Shown: one piece after another, positions 22,491 through 35,200 of the stretch
How positions within the stretch are numbered: position 1 is the stretch's first letter
Layout of the letters: each line of letters opens with the position of its first letter
Origin: Ryuthela nishihirai
Taxonomy: Eukaryota; Arthropoda; Arachnida; Araneae; Heptathelidae
NCBI GenBank assembly: GCA_038380435.1
Contig: JAWZYU010000025.1
Span: forward strand, 27,256,707 to 27,320,706
Reading direction: 5' to 3'
Length of the DNA: 64,000 nucleotides
The notes under the pieces: model-generated
The model's input: the letters and a program-made list of their open reading frames with translations, nothing else
What the model was told of the DNA's origin: nothing
Database searches by the model: none
Position numbers and translations under genes: made by a program

Positions 22491-24380
22491 TTTACTTGAA
22501 TTGTAGCCAAGTAATAGGACAAATTTTGCAAATAATGGCTAGGTCTCGTACACAGATGCCAAATGTCCCAAAATCTGCGGGACTGTCCCTTAGAGCATCA
22601 GTTTGTCTTTTATCCCCCACCAACCTTCAAATATTGTGCAAAATTCATTCCTTGAGTCAATATCTCTTATATAATGAGCTAAGTGTCTGTATGTGTGTTT
22701 TTGCTATACAAATCTTTGCTGTTCAATCAAATTTCATATACCATATGTAACATATTAAATGCTAGTACCTAAATAGTAGTCTGGGCTCAAATTATAACTG
22801 GATACAAGCAAGAAATTGTAACTTGTGTTGCTATTATTTGAACATTTACAGTAATATCTGAAGCAGTTTATTTGTAATTGATAGTACCCCCTTAGTGTGC
22901 ATAGCAAATGGTCACATATTGCATCTACCTTCTTTACTTTTTGTTTTAGTGCATTTTATTTGACTAATTTTTTGCTCATGTTTTGATAGGTTTCTTCATT
23001 TTTGATTCAATTTTCTTCATTAGGCTTGGTTAGTACCATTGGTTTGTGTGAGTCACTGGTTATTGGTGCAATATTCTGTTGTGTGGCAACAGGAAAACAG
23101 ATTGTACTTACTGTATGTATCTAAAAACACGTATCTGTCAATTTTCCCCATATTTTATTTCCTTTTGTAGACATTAACTGTTTTTAACACCCATGAAATT
23201 GCAGAAAGGGATACAGGGTATTAAAAACAAAGAATTATCACTACTTGGGCAAGTCTGTTTCAAAATTTCTACCGTTATGCGGTTGAAGCATTCATACCCC
23301 ATTTCTGTCTAAGGGTTAATAATTCGTGAGATAAGAGCAATAAATTTTTGAAGATAATTTTAAAAAATTGGAAACCAGTAAAATTGCTTTTCATGTGAAG
23401 TAAATTTTTTATGTTTTTTAGTATATGACATTTTATTCTGTTATTTATTTTAAATGTAACATAAAATTAAATACTTTTGAAACAGTTCCATACTGAAATC
23501 TACTTTTGATATATTTGTACAGTAGAGAAATAGATGTGAAGTTATATGTATATGATTTTCAAGACAATTTTAATAGTAGAAAATTATTTTAATTTTCACT
23601 ATGTATTTATATTTTTTAATTTTATTATTTAATTTTCAAGAGAAATTATGCAGTAATTTTTAACATATATATTTTGTTCCCAGAAAAAAAAATAAATGTT
23701 TTAAACTGAACATAGCTACTTCAAAATTGTAAATTGTATGCACCCTGTGTTGCAAAAACTTAAACAGTCCTTAACCACAGAAATATATTAATGCTGAAGC
23801 ATATAAATATGAACTGAAAGTTTTTCAATTCTGAAAATACAGTACTAAAACTTTTATGTTATCAGTTTGTGAAATGCAAGATAGATTTTGAATATTTTGT
23901 TTTGTCATAAAATAAAAACTGGGAAAGTTTCTATGGTTATGATCTGTATTTTTTTTATCCAAGTTTTAATTCTTTTCCTCATGTAAACTACTATTTGACA
24001 ATGTAAAGTCTCTTGGTATATATATATATGTAAGCATGTCTGTTACTAAGTTTAATGCCACTTTTAGATAAATATTAAAACTAAGGAAATAGCTTATATC
24101 AAAAATTCTGAAAAATCAAAATTATATTTTTTTGATTTTTAGAATAGTACTATCAATTTAAAATTAATACAAGTTATAAAATAATTCAATTGTGGATATA
24201 AAAGTTGAGCTGGGTTTTAGTATTTATCCTTTTTGTTGTAAATCTAAAGTATGGATTCCCAACAGTGCAAATTTGCCTTGCACACTTCTGGCCCATGTTT
24301 TAAAGTATTAAAATGAAAAAGATATAAACAAATCACAAAAGTCTATTTTGGGTGAATTTTTTATTATATAATAAATATTT
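22491..24380. other. very AT-rich stretch, nothing recognised
   Basis: Long A/T-dominated sequence without coding or repeat signal that I can support. Confidence 0.45.
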
Positions 24381-25075
24381 TCTGGAAAAAAAAATTTCAT
24401 CAACATGGGACTTGAACCCACATCTCTCCAGAAACATGCCACAGTATTCTACTGATTGAACTAATGCCGACTCTGTCTTTTTCCCACAATGTTAGACTTT
24501 TAAACTTTTCAAGATGTCAGCGCCTACTGTTGCTGCCATCGATGATCTTGAGTGGCAACTGTTTTTTGTATTGTGGTGAGTAAGATGGAAATAAAGTCTC
24601 ATCATGCTATTTAGTGTTATCAGTGATTACCTACTGTTGCTGCCATCGATGATTTTGAGTGGCAACTGTTTCTTTTTGTATTGTGGTGAGTAAGATGGAA
24701 ATAAAGTCTCATCATGCTATTTAGTGTTATCAGTGATTTAAACATTAATGGCAATCACAACATTACCTGTTGACTTTTTAATGTTGAGAAATCATTAAAT
24801 ATTTTGTGGAAAAAATTTTGTCGGCATTCATGATTTGAACCCGCATCGCTCAGAAACTTGCCAGAGTATTCTACCAATTGAACTAATATCGACTGTCTTT
24901 TTTCCGCAATGTAAGACTTTTAAACTCTTCACCAAGATGTTGGCCAACATCTTATTGAAAGCAAGGTGCAAGACCTCGGGTGGCAACTATTTCTTTTTGT
25001 ATTGCGCCGAGTAAGATGGAAATAAATAATAAAGTCTCATCATTCTATTTAGCGTTATTAATGATTTAAGCATGA
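24381..25075 (-). repeat. cluster of tRNA-head repeats with a 107-bp tandem duplication
   Basis: Two inverted B-box-like motifs (CTTGAACCCACATC near 24411 and TTTGAACCCGCATC near 24834) mark minus-strand tRNA-like heads. The segment from CCTACTGTTGCTGCCATCGATG at 24523 is repeated nearly unchanged from 24630, and a third, more distant version lies at about 24960-25070. Confidence 0.7.
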
Positions 25076-25641
25076 ATTCACTTTACCCAAGTTGTCACAG
25101 TCACAGTCTTTTTCCCTTTTACAAATTTGTCATCAGTAGTTTGTGGTCTACCAAAAAGAAGTAGCAGGCTTAGTTTGCCCAGCCTCATAGAGACTACTTA
25201 TCTTTTTTACGTAATGTTGGTTTGACATACTTCTATTCATTGTTTTTATGTTTATTGTTGGCCTTGGGACCTAACATTTGCTAATATGGATTTCATGAAG
25301 TGATTAGAATGTCCTGCACCTGTTTCAGTGATGTATGAATGTAATTTCTTTTTTAATGCATGTAGAAGAGATGAAAATCTGTATGAAGCAATGTACATAA
25401 GGCTGCTTTATATATTTAATACTGATTTGTATAAATTTTTAATAATAATTTAGGAATGTAGGTATCTTTTCCATATACTGTTGTACCTAATAAAAATTGT
25501 TTCTAGTGATGGGAACATCCAAAACGTTTTTTTTACAATGGTAAAGGTGATGGAGTCCTAGCAGATTTAGTTGTTCTATGAAGTTTTTTTAACACTTAGT
25601 GTATAAATTCCTAGATGAGAAGTATATCAGCATATATTTAG
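25076..25641. other. unassigned DNA
   Basis: No gene or repeat supported. Confidence 0.35.
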
Positions 25642-25925
25642 AGTGGTAAGGGTTGCCTAAGTCAATAGCATCCAGACTCGTAAGTATGTTGTTCTTAGGT
25701 TTGAGTCCCAACTTTGTCTTCGAGATTTTTTCTTTTAACCTCCATTCTGCTGTCATTGAAGTCTTGGAAAAACTGCTGTCTTTTACATGAGATGCTAAGT
25801 TGTGGCCTTGTATGCAGGATGCCATGCCCTGTGCACATTAAGGAATGCTCTGGATGGTTTTGATATGAGTTTTGCCATTTGTCCCCTAACAGTTGTCTTG
25901 TTGATAACTTTCCTCTAATCTTATC
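25642..25925 (+). repeat. SINE family B, diverged
   Basis: AGACTCGTAAG, AGGTTTGAGTCCCAAC, GGAATGCTCTGGATGG and GTCCCCTAACAG match family B in order; it breaks off before the 3' end. Confidence 0.7.
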
Positions 25926-26148
25926 TGATTCTCATCAAGGATGATTTCACTAGCTGTGACTATTTTTAGTAAATTTCACTATTTGTTGAGACAAAAAAAA
26001 AGACTGACATTACTAAAATTCATCAGCTGTAATTTGGCTACCATAATTAATAACATGCCATTTTTATTGATCAAGATTATCAGGGATATAAGTAATTTGC
26101 ATTTAATGGTGAAATAAATAATGGATTTGTATTTCTTTTGCCTTTCAG

Positions 26149-26278
26149 GACCTCAAGCTGTGGGTTACATGTGATCGTTTGTAATTTAGTAAAGTCATGG
26201 TTGGTAGTAGCCAAAACTTTTCAAGAAGTCCAAGTTCACAGAAAAAAAATATGGCTAATAAAGGAGGAAAAGGAATAG
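26149..26278 (+). CDS. candidate first coding exon, option A (coding from 26197)
   Basis: A good acceptor (pyrimidine-rich tract ending CCTTTCAG) precedes 26149, so a non-coding exon would lie further upstream. The ATG at 26197 has G at -3 and G at +4. The coding part gives 27 codons plus one base, rich in Ser, Lys and Gly with no recognisable domain, then the donor GTATAT. It ends in phase 1, which fits the zinc-finger exon at 32184 exactly. The peptide is low in complexity and the phase match has a one-in-three chance of being accidental, so this is less certain than the downstream exons. Confidence 0.4.
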
Positions 26279-29200
26279 GTATATATATATGTTTTTGTTT
26301 TTTCTGCTTAAACATTACATGCAAAAATGAGCTTTCCCTAGGACTTCTGTATACAGATTCTGTCCTGTTTATGAAATGGAAAAACTCTTGGCTGCCTTTT
26401 TTACTAAACACTATGAACTTTTTCTTTGGGTGTGGAAGTTGGTGATCTTATTTAATTGCAAAAAGATTTGTGCACCAAGAGTTCAAAACAAATGTCAATA
26501 TCATCAGAGTAGCACAGCCAATATCTGGGAGAGGAGTGATAGTGGTAAAAACTTTTAAAATCGTTGAATATAAACTTAGAAACTTATAATTTAAAATAAA
26601 AAATTCAGCTGGGGGGGGGGGGGGTCAAAGCAGAGTTATCTTGGACGTTGAATATCTGCTATATATTTTAGAATTTTTTTAATTCTAAACTGTATAAAAT
26701 TGGTATTTTTTTTGTTTTTCATTTTGGAAGAGTTTTGAATCATTTCTTCAGTAATGGAAATTTTTTAAATGAAGGATAAAAAGTATTGCAAATATTCAGC
26801 GTGCAAAATTTAGGCCATTTAAATATTACTATGATTTAATATGTTCAAAATTTTTTCATATTTTCATACTTTGAAGACCATTTAAAATTTAACATTAAGC
26901 AATAATTCTTATGTTTCATGTTCTACTTTTTCTGTATTATATAAGAAGTACTCCAAAAATGCCGTCACCTGGTTACCAATGGTGACCCAAATTATTTGAG
27001 TGACTATAATTTTTATATAAAGAATACCTATATTATTAAATAACTCAGTTAACTTTTAAGCCATATATATTATTAAATGCATAATTCTACAGAGTTACAA
27101 ATTTACATATTTATGGTTATTTGTATTGCCTCTACAATTAGCCCAAATTAGTGAAACCATAATATATTTCTCTTCATATAACTTATTGCATTCATGCTTA
27201 TCTGAAAAAGTATCTTACTATGTCAATGTGTATGTGTAATGTCTGTTCTGTGTCAGTGTTACCAACCATACTATAATTATATTATTTGTAATATAATTTC
27301 ATTCCCTTATACTATAGTGGTGAGCTATAGTACACAAAAATGTACTGTAGTTTGCTAATACTTGCTATAAAATGTAATATAATTGTTGTTGAAAGAATAA
27401 ATATTGAATGTTGAAAGAATAATTGTTAAAACTATAAATTCAAAGTCAAAAGTCAGATGTAAAACTATACTATCTGAAAAGAAAAGAATACAATGACATT
27501 TATGTGTATTTTATATTTCAACAGGAATTCAACAAGCTGTATTTCCATGCCATTATTTTCAAAGACTTTTCCCTAGGGAGGGCCCTTGACGACCTCTCCA
27601 CCAACTATGGTTTTTTCCCTACCCCCTGGTTTTTTTCTCCTCTTAACTACCAACTTTTAGACATTAGAAGTAAACATAGTGAGTAGGTTAAAATTAAATT
27701 TATTCACAATATTACTGTAGATTAACAAATATTAAAAAAATGTCTGCTATCCATTTGGGACTGACAGACATTGCCATTTGCAATGAGAACAGACATCTGT
27801 TAATTATGAGATAAATTCTAATATAAGGAAACTTATTGTGTGTCAAGTTCTAATAGCTGTATACCAAGAATTATCATGAAACTGCTGTCATTTCATGTCT
27901 GGCACTTTCACCATGATGACTGCAATTGAATTTGTGGTTGACAGCTGCATGTTAGTGATTATAAGTCCAGGCGCGTGTAGTGGTTACGGTCCTCAGCCGA
28001 TAGATGGTATTGCTCAAGTGGTGTGTGACGCCGGAGTGTAAAGTATGACGTAGAAATGTAACTGTTGGTTGTTGGTGGCCTATATGGCTCTTTGATTTGT
28101 TTCTTTTGGGTGGGTAATGTGAAGTCACGTGTCATATGTGTGATTTGACGGGAGTGTGAAGTTACGTTTGTTTGTTTTTTCCCTGCCATTTTTGCTTTAT
28201 AATTAGTTTGGATAACATGCCTTTACAGTTAAGAGGTAAGTGCGCATATATCATATATTTAATGAGGATTTTTTTTAGTGATAGCTAGAATAATTAAAAT
28301 GTTTTTTGTTGTTTTTTTTGGTAAATTCATTAAGATGTGGTAAATAATAGGTTATTAAAGATATTTTGGAATTGAAATTATTTAATATTAGGTGGGTTGT
28401 TGATAGTGTTAGTGAACTGTTTTGTAATGTTAAGATCACATCGTTTGGAAGTGGGAGTTTGGTAGCTTTTTACTGCTGTGTGTAGGGGGAATGTTTTTGT
28501 AAGTTGTTTGGAGTGAGGGGCATTTGAAGGGGTAGGGAGGAGTGGTTAACCAGATAGGATTATTTTAATTTTTTTGTGTTTAGTATGATGCAGTAGTATG
28601 TGTTTTGTTTTGAGTGGAAGAAAATGGGAAAAGATTCGTTTAGGTTTAAAAAATGAGTTTTTATGAGTTGTTAGAATGGTTTTTGGTGAAACATATAGAG
28701 TTTTCACAGGATTCTAATGTAGTGAGGGGGAGTATGCATGGGGGAAAAATGTTGGAAGTTTTTTCATATGGGACTAGAACATGGCGGTAGTAACGAGCAC
28801 TTGTATTTCGTTATCGTAGTTTGGAATGAATTGAGTGTTTTTTAGTAGTTATGTGTATGGTAATTATTAGTGTATTATGGTGATTTATTAATTTTGTTAT
28901 ATATTTTGGAGTCTTATAAAGTTACTTATATGATTTATTGTGAATATGTGGAAGTGTTTGGTGGCTTTTTGATGTAGAAATTATGGGTTGGGTTTTACCT
29001 CTGAGCGGCAGTTTTTTGTACACCATGAGTGAAATGGCCAGGTCACAAGGATCCTGAAGCTCAGAGAAGGTTGGGGGAGGGGAACCACTGGAATAGTTGT
29101 TGGGAGACAGATGGTAGCCTTCCGTGAAGGCCATTCAATATGTCATTTAACATGCACAGGGTATGATTCTCCAGCACACGGGGCCACGGCTTAATGTTCC

Positions 29201-32200
29201 ATCCGACAGACAGCAGTCTTTACCAAGCCCATCGGTATCCCCTGCTAACTGTGGGCAGGGAGTTTTGCGGAGATAAATCTCAATGCTGACCCAGCTGGTA
29301 CTCGAACCTGGGAACTGCAGATTATGAGCCTGGCATGCTACCGACTGAGCCACCTCCACAGCAGAAATTATGGGTATTGTAGAATTGTCGTATTCTTTTT
29401 GTTGTATCTGATGAGATTATTTGGTTACAGGGGCTTTTTTTATAATTTGGTTGGCTGTGCACTGTTTCCAATTTTCATGTTTTTAGGTTTGTGTTGCCTG
29501 AGAGGACATTATTTAGTTTTGGGACTTTTTTTATAATTCGGTCAGAGGTGCACTGTTTTCGATTTTCATGTTTTTAGGTTTGTGTTGCCTGGGAGGGCAT
29601 TATTTAGTTTTGGGGCTTTTTTATAATTCAGTCAGCGGTGCACTGTTTCCGATTTTCATGTTTTTCGGTGTGTGTTGCCTGGTAAGACATTATTTAGTTT
29701 TGGGGCTTTTTTTATAATTCAGTCGGCGGTGCACTGTTTCCGATTTTCATTTTTTAGGTTTGTGTTGCCTGGGAGGACATTATTTAATTTTGGGGCTTTT
29801 TTGTAATTCGGTTGGCAGTGCACTGTTTCCAATTTTCGTGTTTTTAGGTTTGTATTGCCTGGGAGGACATTATTAGTTTTGGGGCTTTTTTATAATTTCG
29901 TCGGCGGTGCACTGTTGCCGATTTTCATGTTTTTTGTTGTCTGCGAGGACATTATATAGTTTTGAGGGCTGTTTTTTATAATTCGGTTGACGGGGCACTG
30001 TTTCCGTTTTTTTTGGTATATGTTATGACGATGAGATTTAGTTTTGGCGGTGTTTTTATAATGCGATGCATTGTTGATGATAATCTTGGTTTTGAGACTG
30101 GTGTTCGATTTTATTAATTCTAATGATTTATTTAGGCTAATTATTGTATATGTGACTGGATTGATCAGTTTAGTTTGTGGAAATATATTTGTGTAGTGTT
30201 TTAATTATTGAGAAAAGATAAGGGGGGGAGGTGTTGTAGTATATGGGAAGGCAACTTTAGTGTAGTTTCTTTGTTTATGGGGGGTTTTTTTCATAATTTT
30301 TTTAAGAATATGTGGTTGTGTGGGATGTTTTTAGTAGAATCGCGTTTTTTTGTTACGTTGTTTCCATACAATGCAAATTGCCGTTACCATGGTAACGGTA
30401 CTTTGCATTTGACGTAAACTCTGGTTTTTCGTTACTATGGTAACGAAAAAATCTTTTTTCTAGAAACCCCTGTTTGTGTTACGGTCTTGGGGGTTGTGGG
30501 AATCAACTAAAAGGGCCGTTTTGTTACGTTACGTCAAAAACAAAATGGCGGCTGAGGCCCGTGATCTGTACTACTGCCTAAGTCCAATATAAAAGATAAA
30601 CACAATCAGGATGTTATTGTAGAACTCAGTTAAGTTCTGATATTCTTGTGAAGTGCTTTATTACAGCTGATATTAATGAAATTACGTTTGATAGTAGGTT
30701 GAGATGCTGATACCTAAATGCTTGTTCGCTATAGCACTTGTTTAGCTCAGCTTTTCATATTTAAAAGTCCAGGTGAGCTTGAAAAAGTTGATGGAACCAT
30801 CAACTAAATGATTAATTTCGATCTTGGAAGAGTTAGAGATGTTTCAAGCAAAAAAAATTTCTGATGTAACTCTCAGATTGAGATAGATACTTAAAACATT
30901 TTTACGTTTAATTATAACATTAAACTTTTTTAAAGGAAATTAAAAATAACTAGATGTTTAAATTTTGAAAAAGGTTCATCACTGCATTTCATTGAGCTGT
31001 TATGTTGACATCCTCAGGTGACATAAGGTACATGAATGGTAAGGTCCTTCTAGTGGTGCTCCTACAAGTTAAATAAATATAAAATTTCTTAGCAGAATGG
31101 TCGATGTAGAGAAAATGATTTATTTCATTATGGCAAAGTGTATTTTTTTTAAAGGTTTATAAGATTTTAAGTTGTAATCTGGTTGATGGAGCAGCAAGGT
31201 TGGGTTGGGTTGTTTTACCTCTGAGCGGCACTTTTTTGCACACCATGGGCTAAATGGCCAGGTCACATGGACCCCGAAGGCTCAGAGAAGGTTGGGGGAG
31301 GGGACCCACTGGAACAGCTGTTGGGAGACAGATGGTAACCTCCCGTCAAGGCCATCCAGCGTGTTCTTTAACGTGCACAGGGTATGGCTCTCCCACACAC
31401 GGGGCCAGGAGCAGCAAGGATTTTGTAACTAAATTTATTTACAGGCAGGTTATACTGTATGATAATTTGTGCTAATACAGTGTGGCACATTTTTTAATAT
31501 CTGTTTTTGTGTTTGTGGATTCGTTTGGTTATTATTCTGTACATTTTCCCCACATAATTATGAAGTAATAATTTTGCTGTAGATCTATTATTTTTATGGT
31601 GTAAATCTCCATCACCAAATATCTCTGTCATTAAGAATTAATTGTTTAATACTATTTGTAATGGAAATTAGTAACTTTATATTCCTTTAATATGGTGTTA
31701 ATTGTGTGTAAGGCCTGGTATGTACAGAAATGTTATGATACGTTTTATATCATTTTATTTTAGAAGTGCTGGGGTTTTTGAAAACTTGCATATGGCTTAT
31801 ATTTAACCCGATTTATAGTCTTTATGTGTAAGGGTTTTTTCTAACCTGCATCTGCTCCAGTTTTATAGATATAATTTAATTTTATTTTCAATAGTTCAGA
31901 AGAGGAATAAATTTTAAACATTTTTGGAGAACTGATTACAAGTCTAAATGAGTTACATAAAAAGGCCATGTAATGAGTTTGAGATTTTTAATTTAAAATT
32001 CTTATGAAAATTGTCAATTGAAATTTTATAACTGTAATAATAAAAACCAATAATAACTACTGTTTTTTGTTTCAAGTGGTACATTATAAATATATATTGT
32101 TATTTTTGTATATTTGATTTTTTTTTTTTACAATTTAAAGTGCTAGTAATACAAATTGATCAAAAAACTTTTGTGTTATGTAGTGGACTATTTGGAATGT

Positions 32201-35200
32201 GGAAAATGTGGAGAAATATTCCATCAATTGGAAACTTTTATCAAACACAAAATGGCAGGATGTGTACCACAAGAGAAAGCTGGAATCAGCACTCATAAAA
32301 AAGTAAAAAGTGAACCAAAAAAAATAAACAAATCAGGATCCATTAAAAAGCCAGGTAAATCAGTTTCGTATCAAAGATTGGATTTTTGGAAATATTTGTT
32401 AATGCCAATGTTTGAAATTTCAGATAAAAAGTAGTTAATCTGTAGTTGCATTAGAAATTGACATTTCTTTTAAAAATTACTGTGTATGATGGTTTGGTGA
32501 AAAAATTATAAAGCTCTCATATTTTTTCATATGTATATGGTAAACCTTTTACACTCCCTATACAAAAAAAAATTAAGAATTCCCTGGTTATGTCAATGGA
32601 AGGCCAAAGAAGAATAATCAGTATACATAAGAATAAACTTTTTATATGAAGATATGGAGGGTAAAATTCTAAATCAAATCCCTGCAGAGAATGCATAAAA
32701 ACTGAAAGATATGTATTTGGTTTTGAAATGGAACATGGGGGAAAAGACAACTATTTTTGAAGAAGAAATGAAAATTGTTTTACGAAAGGAATATAGAAAA
32801 GAAATGAATGAAGGAAAATATAAATCTTACTATATAAATGTAATTGTGTTTTTTCTTTCCCCTTCTGACTGTATTTTTTTTATCCCTAGCTGTAGCCAAA
32901 GTTCAGTAATTTAAAAGATGAAAAAAATCTTGCCTACTTAAAAATGTATTTCAGCAATATTCATTCTGTATTTTGAGAGTTATAGAAGCTAGAATATTTA
33001 ACAGCAAAAGTTTCCTATCATAAAAACTTTTCTTGAAAACTAATCAAAACTAAGTAATCAAACCATTTACTAAAATAATTGTATTTAGAAGTTCATATAA
33101 AATTCTTACAGGAATATTTTGGTGAAAAAATTTAGTTTCACTGTGAATGGGATACAAATCTCTCCTGATTACATGCCAGGTGTCATAATCACTAAAACTA
33201 TTGCAGCTAGTTTGTTTCCAGGAAATTGTGACGGTAAATCTTCCAGATTTTTGTTGCTTATGGTGCCAGCAAAATTGCTTGGCAAAAATTTGATGAACCC
33301 TTTTAAGGAGTAAATGTTTCTGTTTTATATCTTACTAGCAAATTACTTGGCATTGCTTGGGTTGTTAAATAATTTATTTTTATTCTTTGAAAGAATGAAA
33401 ATGTGTTGAAAAAAAAGTATTAAGCAAGAATTTGTTATAAAAGTAATAAAACTCAAACATTACACAAAGCCTGTTTGTAGACAATATTTGTGTTTTTTTG
33501 TCTTTTGCTACAATAGATTCTTACTCTTGATATAGCAACATATAATTGCCCATGTCCAAAGCAATCAGTTATTAAATCCGCTCCTGCAATTTTAAAAGAC
33601 TGACCTGGGCTGTGTTATTGTAATTGCAAAAGCTGGTCTTAGTGGAAACTACAGACTTGAAAATTGAAATGTATATTGCTATCAAAGGAATCCATGGTAT
33701 AAACACATTTTCACCTTTGGCAGTTCCAGTCAAAATGGTAGTGAATGATGTGTTACTTCACAGATTTAATACAAAGTCTTGAGCATCTAAATTTCTTAAA
33801 ATAATTATCAGACTTTCAACTTTTAGTGCTGGTAAGTTATGTTGTGGCATGCTGCTAAGAATAAGTGAATTCAATAATTCTGTTGGTTAGTCAACTATTT
33901 CATTGATGCCCAAAACTGTATCAATTGATTTGTAATGCAGTCTCTCCAGGAATTTCACCTTGAAACCCTTTCAAATGTTGTTCCTTTCAGTTTATGATCA
34001 GACCCACAAAGCTACAAATTTATATGCAGATTATGATGGAACAAGCAATTATGCCACATGGGACTCAAACCCATTCTGCAGTAGTTGCAATGTAGCCAAG
34101 AACCAATTCAATTCCACTGCACCAGTGAGGGCCTTAAAAAAGAAAGCAAAGCATAAAACCTGAACCTCTACCTCATTCTAACAGTTGTCAGTAGATAAGA
34201 AGGCATCTACATCTTCACTTACTCAGTCATCTGACCCAGGTGACCTAATCCTGTACTCCCACTTCCCTCTAATTCTACCACAACCAGTAAGCCATCAGAG
34301 ACTGCACTTGGTGTGCATTAGGGGGGGAAAAATTAATTATTTATGTATTGCAGATAAGTTATGTTCTTTTGTTTTTAGTGTTCCTTATGTGTTGTATGTC
34401 TTTATTATTGTATCAAATAAATACTGTATAATAAAAAATAAAACAATGGAGGAAATAAGTGTATGTATGAATTTTGAAGCACTTTTCCCTCTCTCCTACC
34501 ATTTGCTTATTATGGGAAAGTTGAGCTTGATTTATGCAGCCATTTTTAAGAATGCAATTCCCACTTGAAACAAGAGCAGACCATATTTGAATTTAGTATA
34601 TTTCCATTCCCCAAATTGATTAGTAGTAAAATTCCCACTATCCACAATTTGTTGTGAAATATACTCATGGTGGTTGTAAGCTTCAATTTATGAACTTTAT
34701 TTGAAAGTGATCAAGATTTCAAACATGCTTTCATTTCATCACCATTGTGCCTGTAGGAATAACTGGCAACATTGGAAAACTCACCAGGTAAAATAACTTA
34801 TTTCATCCATAACTTTTTCATTTCCTTTTAAGTCAGGTAGAATTCTGTTTAATGCTCTAATTTGTTTTTGCAAATCATTGTTTTTCATATTCATCCAATT
34901 TTTTTTTCATATCATCTAATTTCTCCTATTCTATCTTTTATTCATGTCAAATTGATGCTAATCAAAAAACCTTTGTATCAGGTGATTCTTTTGAAAGTAA
35001 AGTTTTTAATGGTTCAAGGTGTTTCACTTAATTGTGGTAGCTTACTTAATTTTGCTATTTAAATAGCACATCCCAGATGTTTCCTCTTTTTTTTTTTGCA
35101 TCACAGCGTGAACAAATTTCATTCATATCTCCAATTTTAAGTATTTTAATGCACGTTTAATCGACTTCAGATTTATATCGAAACACCATGTTTAAATAAA

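Noticed and set aside
26608..26623. G-run as a regulatory quadruplex
   Set aside because: A single homopolymer; similar G or C runs of about 9-14 bases occur at 2586, 4084, 17452, 38015, 43190, 56800 and 58129, and look like slippage tracts.
30545..30592. Short ORF starting at the ATG in the YY1-like motif as an alternative first exon
   Set aside because: It stops after 15 codons, and no good donor in the phase needed by exon 2 was found.
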